A stretch of 64,000 bases of DNA, from positions 558,001-622,000 of the forward strand of contig NZ_JABCJE010000001.1 in the NCBI RefSeq assembly GCF_013377535.1, in the 5' to 3' direction. Made by a program: the position numbers and the translations under genes. Under the pieces are notes generated by a model, which saw only the letters and a list, made by a program, of their open reading frames with translations, was not told the origin of the DNA and did not search any database. Each line of letters starts with the position of its first letter. Position 1 is the first letter of the stretch. Origin of the DNA: Donghicola mangrovi (GTDB taxonomy: Bacteria; Pseudomonadota; Alphaproteobacteria; Rhodobacterales; Rhodobacteraceae). This document shows, piece by piece, positions 32,835 to 40,524 of this stretch.

Positions 32835-33515
32835 TCAGTTGTAGGGCGTGATGATGATTTCCACACGGCGGTTCTGCGCGCGGCCCTCGGGGGTAAGGTT
32901 GGTCGCGATGGGCGCATCCTCGCCACGGCCGATGGTGCTGACGCGGTTGTAGGCAACGCCGTTCTGGAACAGCACGTCTGCAACAGCCGAAGCGCGGCGC
33001 TGCGACAGGTCCTGGTTGTAGCCTGCGTCACCCACGTTGTCGGTGTGGCCGATGACCTGCACGCGCGAGTCGGGATAGGTGTTCAGGTTGCTGGCCAGAG
33101 CGGCCAGATCGCCGCGCAGTGCGCCGCTGACGGCGGTGCTGTCGGTCGCGAACAGGATGCTCTGCGGCATGGTCACAACCAGACGGTCGCCGGTGTTGGT
33201 CACGTCGATGGCGCTGTTGCTCATGCTGGCGCGCAGTTCTGCGGCCTGCTTGTCCAGATGGTTGCCGACCAGTGCGCCTGCACCGGCACCCAGAGCCGCA
33301 CCGATCACGGCGCCGCGGATTTTGTCCTGACGGTCATCGCCGCCGGTGATTGCACCGGCCAGACCACCGATCGCTGCACCCGCCAGAGCGCCGGTCTTGG
33401 CGCGGGCGTTCGGGTCCTGATAGGTGCTGCCGCTGTTCATGTAGGCGGGGTCGGTACATGCCGACAGGCCCATCAGAGCAGTCAGACCGGAAATCATGAT
33501 GAAACGTTTATTCAT
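32835..33515 (-). CDS. OmpA-family outer-membrane lipoprotein with glycine-zipper domain
   Basis: The 226-residue protein starts with a lipoprotein signal ending in the lipobox LSAC (Cys20). A glycine-zipper stretch (about 42-90, repeated GAxxGA such as GALAGAAIGGLAGAITGG) is a membrane-interacting helix pair. The C-terminal OmpA domain (about 110-226) has HTDNVGDAGYNQDLSQRRA, the peptidoglycan-binding signature. It should anchor the outer membrane to murein, similar to YiaD or Pal-type proteins. AAAGAGG precedes the ATG, and a TATAGAT at about 33,560 on the same strand may be its -10. Confidence 0.92.
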   Translation of the reverse strand: MNKRFIMISGLTALMGLSACTDPAYMNSGSTYQDPNARAKTGALAGAAIGGLAGAITGGDDRQDKIRGAVIGAALGAGAGALVGNHLDKQAAELRASMSNSAIDVTNTGDRLVVTMPQSILFATDSTAVSGALRGDLAALASNLNTYPDSRVQVIGHTDNVGDAGYNQDLSQRRASAVADVLFQNGVAYNRVSTIGRGEDAPIATNLTPEGRAQNRRVEIIITPYN

Positions 33516-33629
33516 GGCATTGCCTCTTTCGTCTCGGGCAATCCTGCCCTTTTGAACAATCTATAGACTAATGAGGAAGTGACAGGAAAGTTTCATGAGG
33601 GGGTTTCCATACCCCTCGGATCGTCACTT

Positions 33630-34463
33630 TTACGCTAGATTTGCGTCAACGCGCGCGGACTCGTAAGCCAGCATCGCCCGTTTCACCGGAAGACCCCAGT
33701 GATAGCCCCCCAGCTCTCCATTTTTGCGCAGGGCGCGGTGACACGGGATCAGGTAGCTGACCGGATTTCGGCCCACCGCCGTGCCCACGGCGCGCACCGC
33801 TTTGGGCGATCCGACTCGGGTGGCGATCTGGGAGTAGGTGGTCACGTGCCCCTCGGGGATGTTCAGCAGGGCCTCCCAGACCTTGATCTGAAAGGGGGCG
33901 CCGATCAGGTGCAACTGCGTCTCGCCCCGCCCCACGATGGCCGCCGCGAACAGGGGGCCAACCCGTTCCCCCTGTTGCACAAATTCAGCCCTCGGCCAGC
34001 GCCGCGCCAGATCGTCGAACGCCACATCGCGGCCCATCTCGGACGCAAAGGCCAGCCCGCAAATCCCGCGATCCGTCCCCATCACCAGCGCGGGGCCAAA
34101 GGGGCTGTCGAACCAGTCCCACTCGATCACCAGCCCTTCGCCGCCGCGGGCAAAGTCACCGGGGCTCATGGCCTCCCACCGGACAAACAGGTCGTGCAGG
34201 CGGCTGGAGCCGGACAGCCCGACCCCATCAGCCACGGCCAAAGTCGTCATCCGTTCGGCCAGCATCCGCTTGGCCTGACCCAGCTGTAAGTACTGCTGAT
34301 AACGTTTTGGTGAGATCCCGACCCAAGCCGAGAAGAGCCGCTGGAAATGCGCGGGGCTCATATCCATCCGGCCCGCCAGATCGTCCAGCGAAAGGGGCGC
34401 GTCGGCACCGTCGATCAGGTCGATGGCGCGGCGCATGGTGTCGAAGTGATAAGAGCTTTCCAC
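33630..34463 (-). CDS. AraC-type HTH / O6-methylguanine-DNA methyltransferase fusion (Ada-like, no sensor domain)
   Basis: The 277-residue protein fuses an AraC-type DNA-binding domain (about 1-100) to an O6-methylguanine-DNA methyltransferase domain with the acceptor motif IPCHRALR. It repairs alkylated DNA by irreversible methyl transfer to the Cys. Classical Ada also has an N-terminal zinc domain that senses methylphosphotriesters. That is absent here, so methylation cannot activate transcription in the E. coli way. The start is GTG at 34463 with AGAGGA 8 bases upstream. It is divergent from nth, another DNA-repair gene. Confidence 0.87.
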   Translation of the reverse strand: MESSYHFDTMRRAIDLIDGADAPLSLDDLAGRMDMSPAHFQRLFSAWVGISPKRYQQYLQLGQAKRMLAERMTTLAVADGVGLSGSSRLHDLFVRWEAMSPGDFARGGEGLVIEWDWFDSPFGPALVMGTDRGICGLAFASEMGRDVAFDDLARRWPRAEFVQQGERVGPLFAAAIVGRGETQLHLIGAPFQIKVWEALLNIPEGHVTTYSQIATRVGSPKAVRAVGTAVGRNPVSYLIPCHRALRKNGELGGYHWGLPVKRAMLAYESARVDANLA

Positions 34464-34564
34464 TGCCGTTTTCCTCTGCTCGTGCTAGACCTTTTGTGAC
34501 ATGAATTTGCGCGGGCAATCGACCCGAATGTTGCGCATTCGTCAAACTCGGGGCATGAGGAAGC

Positions 34565-35209
34565 ATGGCCAAACAACTCGATTACATGACCATGCGCGAG
34601 ATATTCTCGCGCTTTCAGGCAGCCGAAGCCGAGCCCAAGGGCGAACTGAACCACGTCAACGCTTACACGTTGGTCGTGGCTGTTGCTCTGTCTGCGCAGG
34701 CCACGGACGCTGGCGTGAACAAAGCGACGGCCAAGCTGTTCGAAGTGGCCGACACCCCGCAAAAGATGCTGGATTTGGGCGAAGAGGCCCTGATCGACCA
34801 TATCAAGACCATCGGCCTGTTCCGCAACAAGGCCAAGAACGTCATCAAACTCAGCCAGATTCTGGTCGACCAATACGGCGGCGAGGTTCCCAATTCCCGT
34901 GCGGCCCTAGAAAGCCTGCCGGGCGTGGGCCGCAAGACCGCCAACGTGGTGTTGAACATGTGGTGGCACTATCCGGCGCAGGCGGTGGACACGCACATCT
35001 TTCGCCTCGGCAATCGCAGTGGCATCGCTCCGGGCAAGGATGTGGTCGCCGTGGAACGCGCGATCGAGGATAACGTGCCCGTCGATTTCCAGCAGCACGC
35101 CCATCACTGGATGATCCTGCATGGCCGCTACGTCTGCGTGGCGCGCAAACCCAAATGTGGCAACTGCATCATCCGAGACCTCTGCCAATTCGAGGACAAG
35201 GTCCTCTGA
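34565..35209 (+). CDS. nth: Endonuclease III (DNA glycosylase/AP lyase)
   Basis: A 214-residue base-excision repair enzyme. The helix-hairpin-helix motif LPGVGRKTANVVL near residue 118 contains the catalytic Lys, the catalytic Asp lies in VDTHIFRL, and the 4Fe-4S cluster is ligated by Cys residues in the C-x6-C-x2-C-x5-C pattern (CVARKPKCGNCIIRDLC) at the C-terminus. It removes oxidised pyrimidines and nicks abasic sites. It is divergent from the Ada-like repair gene and precedes the PfkB kinase by 17 bases. Confidence 0.96.
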   Translation: MAKQLDYMTMREIFSRFQAAEAEPKGELNHVNAYTLVVAVALSAQATDAGVNKATAKLFEVADTPQKMLDLGEEALIDHIKTIGLFRNKAKNVIKLSQILVDQYGGEVPNSRAALESLPGVGRKTANVVLNMWWHYPAQAVDTHIFRLGNRSGIAPGKDVVAVERAIEDNVPVDFQQHAHHWMILHGRYVCVARKPKCGNCIIRDLCQFEDKVL

Positions 35210-35226
35210 CCCAAAGGAACTGACCC

Positions 35227-36216
35227 GTGAAAAAATACCAGATTGTCGGCATCGGCAACGCAATCGTCGATGTGCTGACCCAGTCCGACGACACCTTCCT
35301 CGAGATGATGGACATCGAAAAGGGCATCATGACCCTGGTCGAGCGCGAGCGCGCCGAACTGCTGTATGCCTCGATGAAAGAGCGCACTCAGGCACCGGGC
35401 GGCTCGGTCGCGAACACCATCGCGGGTGCGGGCAAACTGGGCCTGCGGGCGGCGTTTATCGGCCGCGTGCGGGATGATGCCTTGGGCCGGTTCTATGCCC
35501 AAGAGATGGAAGTCGGCGGCACCGATTTTGTGAACGCGCCGGTCGAAGGGGGCGAGCTGCCCACCTCGCGCAGCATGATCTTTGTCTCGCCCGATGGTGA
35601 GCGGTCGATGAACACCTATCTCGGCATCTCCGCCGAAGTGGGCCCCGAGGACGTGGACGAAGCTGTGGTTTCGGACACTGAAATCCTGTTCCTCGAAGGG
35701 TACCTGTTTGACAAGCCCAAGGGCAAAGAAGCCTTCCAACGCGCTGCCAAGCTGTGCCAAGAGGCCGGCGGCAAAGCGGGCATCGCGATCTCCGACCCCT
35801 TCTGCGTGAACCGCCACCGCGAGGATTTCCAGCGCCTGATCGGCGAGTTGGACTTTGTGATCGGCAACGAGGCCGAGATCAAAGCCCTGTACGAGGACGA
35901 GGATCTGGACACTGCTCTGGCCCGCGTCGCGGCCAAGAACCCGCTGGTGGTCTGCACCCGCTCGGGCGACGGCGTCAGCATCCTGCAGGGCGGCACCCGC
36001 GTGGACGTTCCGGTGGAAAAAGTCACCCCCGTCGACGCAACCGGCGCTGGCGACCAGTTCGCAGCTGGCTTCTTGTTCGGGATGGCGACTGGGGCGACTC
36101 TGGCAACCTCGGGCCGTATGGGCTGCATCGCCGCCCGCGAAGTCATCGGCCACATGGGCCCGCGCCCCAAAGCCGACATGCGCGCCCTGTTCCGCCGCGA
36201 GGGCGTTCTGAACTAA
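35227..36216 (+). CDS. PfkB family carbohydrate/nucleoside kinase, probably adenosine kinase
   Basis: The 329-residue kinase has the two PfkB signatures: GGSVANTIAGAGKLG near residue 59 and DATGAGDQFAAGFLFG near residue 273, the latter with the catalytic Asp and anion hole. Its form, with APGGSVANT and FLEGYL, is that usually annotated adenosine kinase in Rhodobacterales, phosphorylating adenosine to AMP. Sugar kinase activity cannot be excluded. It begins with GTG, with AAAGGA 9 bases upstream. A hairpin with a T run follows. Confidence 0.85.
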   Translation: MKKYQIVGIGNAIVDVLTQSDDTFLEMMDIEKGIMTLVERERAELLYASMKERTQAPGGSVANTIAGAGKLGLRAAFIGRVRDDALGRFYAQEMEVGGTDFVNAPVEGGELPTSRSMIFVSPDGERSMNTYLGISAEVGPEDVDEAVVSDTEILFLEGYLFDKPKGKEAFQRAAKLCQEAGGKAGIAISDPFCVNRHREDFQRLIGELDFVIGNEAEIKALYEDEDLDTALARVAAKNPLVVCTRSGDGVSILQGGTRVDVPVEKVTPVDATGAGDQFAAGFLFGMATGATLATSGRMGCIAAREVIGHMGPRPKADMRALFRREGVLN

Positions 36217-36235
36217 TTACCGATCAGAGGTATTT

Positions 36236-36285
36236 CCGCCGGAGCGGCACGTTAATGTGCCAAAGCCTCCGGCGGGGGTATTTTT
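36236..36285 (+). terminator. Long hairpin and T run after the PfkB kinase gene
   Basis: A compound hairpin pairs CCGCCGGAG (36236-36244) with CTCCGGCGG (36267-36275), with an inner GGCAC/GTGCC pair (36246-36250 with 36257-36261). TATTTTT follows, with five T at 36281-36285. The right arm and the T run are part of the dispersed element, so the repeat may double as a terminator for this + strand gene. Confidence 0.7.
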
Positions 36286-36300
36286 ACCAAGCTGAAGGCT
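36266..36300 (+). repeat. Dispersed intergenic element, copy 3 (between kinase and DUF1523 genes)
   Basis: From 36266, CCTCCGGCGGGGG, TATTTTTACC and AAGCTGAAGGC run up to the stop codon of the leftward DUF1523 gene. Read on that strand, it starts immediately after the stop, as copy 1 does after lpxK, and the two copies differ at only two positions by eye. Confidence 0.75.
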
Positions 36301-36950
36301 TAGGCGCCCTTGCCGCGCCACCAGCGGCGGAGGCGGGCGGGGAGGCCGCTCGAGTAGGTGTCGATCGCGCGCATGTGGTCTTCGTCATTGTCGAGGACCG
36401 GGTCGATGCGGCGGGACTTGAAGTGTTTCCAGCGGCTGCGGATCGACAGCACCAGAACGGCCAGAATGATCAGAACGATGATCGTCGTCCACGGGATGAT
36501 GCGGACATCGGGGCCCTCGACCGCCTTGAGGCTGACCGCGTTCGGGTAGATCGAGATGAACTCGTTGCGCCAGCCGTAGTGGCGGATCGCGACCCAAGTG
36601 GGATTCGCTTCGTGGCTTTTCGAGATCAGGTCACTGGCGCGGGCTTGCAGGTTCGCGGTGTCGAACTTGAAGTAGGGCGGCCAGCCCCAGCCGGTATCCT
36701 CGTTTCGGAAGATGACCGGTTTGCCGTCTGTATCGAAGGTCTGGATGAAGAACACATCGCGCGAGGCAGAGGCCGCCTGCTGCTCGGTCTCCGGGGAGGC
36801 CCAGAAATACTGGTTCAGATTGGTGAAGTCCTGACGCTTTTCGTAGGTGTCGGTGATCCGCACAATATCGGTCTGCGGAAGGGTGTAGTGCAGGAAGGCC
36901 GCCACTACTGCCCAGAAAAGAATGGTAATCGTCCAACGAATGTAGGCCAT
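36300..36950 (-). CDS. DUF1523 family membrane protein
   Basis: The 216-residue protein has an N-terminal transmembrane helix (ITILFWAVVAAFLHYTL) and a second near residue 165 (IIVLIILAVLVLSI), with a periplasmic region between them that carries TDTYEKRQDFTNLNQYFWA and NEDTGWGWPPYFKFDT, the DUF1523 hallmarks. Its function is unknown. The start at 36950 (MAYIRWT) has AAAGG upstream. A dispersed repeat begins directly after its stop. Confidence 0.82.
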   Translation of the reverse strand: MAYIRWTITILFWAVVAAFLHYTLPQTDIVRITDTYEKRQDFTNLNQYFWASPETEQQAASASRDVFFIQTFDTDGKPVIFRNEDTGWGWPPYFKFDTANLQARASDLISKSHEANPTWVAIRHYGWRNEFISIYPNAVSLKAVEGPDVRIIPWTTIIVLIILAVLVLSIRSRWKHFKSRRIDPVLDNDEDHMRAIDTYSSGLPARLRRWWRGKGA

Positions 36951-36972
36951 AGCCGAGCCTTTCGGAAATGTC

Positions 36973-37005
36973 TTTGGCGCCACCCTGCAAGGAGGGGGCG
37001 CCAAA
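36973..37005 (-). terminator. Hairpin between creatinase and DUF1523 genes
   Basis: A 9-bp perfect stem (TTTGGCGCC 36973-36981 with GGCGCCAAA 36997-37005) lies 11 bases after the creatinase stop on the - strand. No T run follows, so termination may be partial, leaving the two genes on one transcript. Confidence 0.4.
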
Positions 37006-37016
37006 GTCCAGTGGGC

Positions 37017-38222
37017 TTAGCCCACCACGTTCGTCGCAGGGCCGTAGGGATAGCCCGTGATGTTTTCCGCGCCATCTTCGGTGATGACCAGAATATCGTG
37101 TTCGCGGTAGCCGCCAGCGCCCGGTTGGTTCTGCGGAATGGTCAGCATCGGCTCCATGCTGATAACCATGCCGGGTTCCAGCACCGTCTCGATGTCTTCG
37201 CGCAATTCCAGACCGGCCTCGCGCCCGTAGTAGTGGGACAAGACGCCAAAGGAATGCCCGTAGCCAAAGGTCCGGTATTGCAGCAGGTCCCGCTCGGCGA
37301 AGAAGGCGTTGATCTTGTTGGTGATGTCGGCGCAGCTCGAGCCTGGCTTCAACAGGGACATCCCGTATTCGTGGGCAGCGACGTTGGCCTCCCAGATCTT
37401 CAGGCTGGCGGGGTCGACCTCTTGGACAAAGAGGGTGCGTTCCAGCGCCGTGTAATAGCCCGAGATCATCGGGAACGTGTTCAGGGACAGGATATCACCG
37501 CGCTCTAGTACGCGGGCGGTGACGGGGTTGTGCGCGCCATCGGTGTTGATCCCCGACTGGAACCACACCCAAGTGTCCCGATATTCCGCATCGGGGAAGC
37601 GTTTGGCGATCTCCAGTTCCATCGCGTCACGGCCCGCCATGGCGATGTCGATCTCGCGCAGACCAGCCTTGATGGCATCGCGTATGGCAAAGCCGCCCAC
37701 GTCGGCCACTTGGGCCCCATGACGGATCAGATCAATCTCGGCCGCGGATTTGTGGAACCGTTGGCGCATCACATGGGCCGCAATCGGCACTGTGCTCGAC
37801 GGCGCCAGAAAGCTGTTCAGCTTCTCCATCCCTTGCAGGGTCAGGTGATCCTCTTCGTAGCCGACAATGCGCCCCTGCCCCGCCACATGGACAATGGTGC
37901 GCCAGTAGTTGTCGCGCTGCCAGTCGGTGTAGGTGATGTTGTCGCCATGACAGCGGCGCCACGGTTGGCCCGCGTCGATCCCAGCGGTGATGGTGACGCT
38001 TTGGTCCGCAGTCACCACCAGTCCATAGGGGCGACCGAACGAGCAGTAGAGAAACCCGGAATAATAGGCGATCGAGTGCATCGAGGTGAACACAGCCACC
38101 TCGACCCCTTGGTCCGCCATGATCCGGCGCAGGCCAGCCAGACGGGCCTCATATTCTTCGGGGGCAAAGGGCAGCTTGACCCGTTCGCCATTGTGAAAGC
38201 GGTAATTTTCGGGACGGTCCAA
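37017..38222 (-). CDS. Creatinase (creatine amidinohydrolase), M24 family
   Basis: At 401 residues it matches the 403-residue Pseudomonas creatinase along its length: TSMHSIAYYSGFLYCSFGRP, YTDWQRDNY, FQSGINTDGAHNPVT (catalytic His), FGYGHSFGVLSHYYGREAG, EPGMVISMEPM and GAGGYREHDIL. The enzyme hydrolyses creatine to sarcosine and urea in the cytoplasm, without the metals of M24 peptidases. The start is a TTG at 38222: AAGGAGG sits 6 bases upstream and the protein begins MDRPENYRF. No sarcosine oxidase or urease is in the window. Confidence 0.9.
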   Translation of the reverse strand: MDRPENYRFHNGERVKLPFAPEEYEARLAGLRRIMADQGVEVAVFTSMHSIAYYSGFLYCSFGRPYGLVVTADQSVTITAGIDAGQPWRRCHGDNITYTDWQRDNYWRTIVHVAGQGRIVGYEEDHLTLQGMEKLNSFLAPSSTVPIAAHVMRQRFHKSAAEIDLIRHGAQVADVGGFAIRDAIKAGLREIDIAMAGRDAMELEIAKRFPDAEYRDTWVWFQSGINTDGAHNPVTARVLERGDILSLNTFPMISGYYTALERTLFVQEVDPASLKIWEANVAAHEYGMSLLKPGSSCADITNKINAFFAERDLLQYRTFGYGHSFGVLSHYYGREAGLELREDIETVLEPGMVISMEPMLTIPQNQPGAGGYREHDILVITEDGAENITGYPYGPATNVVG

Positions 38223-38285
38223 TTCAGACCTCCTTTTCAGCAAAAGAAGGTCCCGGCGTACAGGACGGACAGGCGCTGTTTGTGG

Positions 38286-38304
38286 GGCGACGCCATCGCC
38301 CCGC
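38286..38304. other. Hairpin-forming dyad in the creatinase leader
   Basis: GGGGCGA-CGCCA-TCGCCCC forms a perfect 7-bp stem with a 5-base loop, about 64 bases before the creatinase TTG. It may be an RNA hairpin in the leader or part of an operator. Confidence 0.35.
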
Positions 38305-38320
38305 GCATGTCGCCACACTG

Positions 38321-38343
38321 CCAGAAATCCAGCGTCTGGCAAG
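38321..38343. promoter_or_regulatory. Inverted repeat in the creatinase/P1-peptidase divergent gap
   Basis: TGCCAGA-N9-TCTGGCA is a perfect 7-bp dyad centred 58-110 bases from the two divergent starts (38222 and 38401). Such a spacing of half-sites suits a dimeric repressor of the GntR or LacI kind. The binding protein is unknown. Confidence 0.4.
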
Positions 38344-38400
38344 CACCGAAACGACACAAATCCCTAGCAGTTTGATGCGAATTGGGGGAACCTAACGGAC

Positions 38401-39387
38401 ATGAAAACAGGTGCTCGAAATCTGATCACGGACGTGGCGGGCCTCAGGGTCGGCAACGCCGAGGATCACCGGATCAAAAGCGGCGTCACGGTGCTGCTGT
38501 CGGACCGTCCGTTCACAGCGGGCGTCCATGTCATGGGCGGCGCCCCCGGCACCCGAGAGACCGATCTGCTGGCCCCCGACAAGACCGTCCAACAGGTCGA
38601 CGCGCTGGTGCTGTCAGGCGGGTCGGCCTTTGGTCTGGACGCGGCCACGGGTGTGACAGACGGCCTGCGCGCCATGGGCAGGGGCTTTGCCGTGGGCGAT
38701 CAGCGGGTCCCCATCGTTCCCGCTGCCATTCTGTTCGACCTACTGAATGGCGGGGACAAGGGCTGGGACCGCAGCCCCTATTACGACATCGGCCACGCAG
38801 CCTTGGCCAACGCGGCCACAGACTTCGCCTTGGGCACCACAGGCGCAGGTACCGGCTCAACCACCGCCACGTTCAAAGGCGGGCTTGGGTCGGCCTCTTG
38901 CGTGCTGCCCTCGGGCCATACGGTGGGCGCAATCGTCGCCGTAAATGCGCTGGGGTCCGCCACGATGAACGATCAGGGCCAGTTCTGGGCCGCCCCGTTC
39001 GAGCAAGGCAATGAGTTCGGCAACCTCGGCTTTGGCACCCCGACCGGCGGCCTACCTCCGACCAAGCTTTCCAGCCACAACACCACCATCGCGATCGTCG
39101 CCACCGACGCCGACCTGACCCAAGCGCAATGCACCCGCATGGCCACCGCCGCCCACGACGGCATGGCCCGCGCGCTTGTTCCCAGCCACACCCCGATGGA
39201 CGGCGACCTGATCTTTGCGGCCAGCACCAACGCCAAACCCCTGATCAATCCGGTCGAGGATACGCTCTGGCTCGGCCACGCAGCGGCCACCTGCCTTGCC
39301 CGGGCCATCGCGCGCGGGGTCTATCTGGCCACCGCCAGCCCCACCGATACCCTTCCGACGTGGTCAGACACCTTTACCAGCGCCTGA
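38401..39387 (+). CDS. P1 family peptidase (DmpA/S58 type)
   Basis: A 328-residue member of the self-processing Ntn-like S58 family (L-aminopeptidase/D-Ala-esterase type). GAPGTRETDLL and LSGGSAFGLDAATGV near residue 47 and 75, GAGTGSTTATFKGGLGSAS near residue 150, and VGAIVAVNALGS near residue 178 are family blocks. The cleavage site and nucleophile are most likely the Gly-Ser of ALGSATM or a nearby Gly-Thr, and I cannot tell which. The enzyme removes N-terminal amino acids or beta-peptides. It faces creatinase across a shared 178-base gap that holds two dyads. Confidence 0.85.
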   Translation: MKTGARNLITDVAGLRVGNAEDHRIKSGVTVLLSDRPFTAGVHVMGGAPGTRETDLLAPDKTVQQVDALVLSGGSAFGLDAATGVTDGLRAMGRGFAVGDQRVPIVPAAILFDLLNGGDKGWDRSPYYDIGHAALANAATDFALGTTGAGTGSTTATFKGGLGSASCVLPSGHTVGAIVAVNALGSATMNDQGQFWAAPFEQGNEFGNLGFGTPTGGLPPTKLSSHNTTIAIVATDADLTQAQCTRMATAAHDGMARALVPSHTPMDGDLIFAASTNAKPLINPVEDTLWLGHAAATCLARAIARGVYLATASPTDTLPTWSDTFTSA

Positions 39388-39388
39388 C

Positions 39389-39417
39389 CCTTCATCTTGG
39401 TAAAAATACCCAATGGC
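39389..39417 (-). repeat. Dispersed intergenic element, copy 4 (after the P1 peptidase gene)
   Basis: CCTTCATCTTGG, then TAAAAATACCCA, begins one base after the P1 peptidase stop. It keeps the CTTCATCTTGG and AAATACCC core, but its CCGCCGGAGG half is degenerate. Orientation relative to the upstream gene is the same as at lpxK. Confidence 0.7.
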
Positions 39418-39429
39418 GCGGCATCCGCC

Positions 39430-40464
39430 TCAGAGGTTGTCCCCAACACGGAAGCCCGCAGGGATGCCATCGCGCCCCTCCAGCACCAGATCGGCCATAA
39501 CGCGGGCCACACCCGCCGCCATCCCGAACCCGATCTTGAAGCCTCCGTTCGCCACAAACTGCCCCGCCGCATCAGGCAAGGCCCCCAGCATCGGCGCGCG
39601 GCTCTTGGCACGGGGGCGTACACCGGCCCAACGCTGGATCACCTCGGCCCCCTCCAATTCCGGCAGCGCCAGACGAGCCCGCGCAATCACATCATCCAGC
39701 TGCTGATCCACCGTATCAGGGGCATCAAACTCCCGCTCGCTGGTCGAGCCGATGGCAACCGTCCCGTTCGCATGGGGAATGATGTGCAAGCTATCCGCAT
39801 ACAGCTGCGGCATCTCGCGCCGGTCCAAGGCAAACACCGCCGCCTGCCCTTTCACGCCGTTGCCGACAGTCTTGCCGAACCGCTCGGACAGATCCTTCAG
39901 ACCCCACCAGCCGGTGGCATGAACCACAGCGCCCTCTTCGGGGCCTTTGGTCACAACCTCGCCGCCCTTAGCCGTGATCGCAGCGACCAAGGCATCGCAG
40001 GCCTGACGCGGATGCATCCGCCCGCTCAGGGTGTCATGGATCAGAAAGCCCGTCGCACTGCGGGGCGCCCAGCCCGCGGCATCGCCCTCGGGGATCACGC
40101 GCCACTCGGCCTGCCCCTCCCACAAGGTGGCCGCCGACACCTCACGCGCCCGCGCCAGTTCCAAGGCCCGCTCGTCCGCAATCGGCTGCAACCGGCCTGA
40201 CCGCGCATAGCCTGCGCTCTTGCCGCCAGCCTCTTCGACGCCCGCCCAGAACTCGGCCGCGGCCAGCAACGAACGAAACTGGAAATCCTTTTTTGCATTC
40301 CAGTTCTCTGGCGTATGAGGTGCCAAAGCCCCTACAACACCGCCAGAGCTTCCTGCCCCCGGCCCAAAGGGGTCGATCACCCGCACTTTGGCCCCGCGTC
40401 GCACGCATTCCCAAGCGATCGCCAGACCGAATGCCCCTGCCCCGTACACTGTCATTTCGGCCAT
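39430..40464 (-). CDS. FAD-dependent oxidoreductase, DAO family
   Basis: A 344-residue D-amino-acid oxidase-fold protein with the N-terminal dinucleotide motif VYGAGAFGLAIAWE, GSSGGVVGALAPHTPENW and the C-terminal VRPRAKSRAPMLG and NGGFKIGFGMA blocks. It oxidises a C-N bond of an amino acid, sarcosine or similar. Candidates are glycine/sarcosine oxidase, which would suit the creatinase next door, or the MnmC(o) step of tRNA modification, which would suit the divergent mnmD. The sequence does not decide. The start at 40464 (MAEMTVYG) is not firm, since no strong Shine-Dalgarno is visible. Confidence 0.82.
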   Translation of the reverse strand: MAEMTVYGAGAFGLAIAWECVRRGAKVRVIDPFGPGAGSSGGVVGALAPHTPENWNAKKDFQFRSLLAAAEFWAGVEEAGGKSAGYARSGRLQPIADERALELARAREVSAATLWEGQAEWRVIPEGDAAGWAPRSATGFLIHDTLSGRMHPRQACDALVAAITAKGGEVVTKGPEEGAVVHATGWWGLKDLSERFGKTVGNGVKGQAAVFALDRREMPQLYADSLHIIPHANGTVAIGSTSEREFDAPDTVDQQLDDVIARARLALPELEGAEVIQRWAGVRPRAKSRAPMLGALPDAAGQFVANGGFKIGFGMAAGVARVMADLVLEGRDGIPAGFRVGDNL

Positions 40465-40524
40465 TGCCAAAACCCCGCCTTGCCGCATATTCCGCCATCT
40501 GCCCCCTCGCTAAAGGATTTTTCC

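Noticed and set aside
33597-33620. GGGGTATGG-type hairpin after the Ada-like gene as a terminator
   Set aside because: The stem is short and not followed by a T tract on the - strand.
35754-37508. A 584-codon open frame on the + strand across the kinase end, DUF1523 and creatinase
   Set aside because: It runs through three supported genes and an obvious terminator and repeat; composition is that of a shadow.
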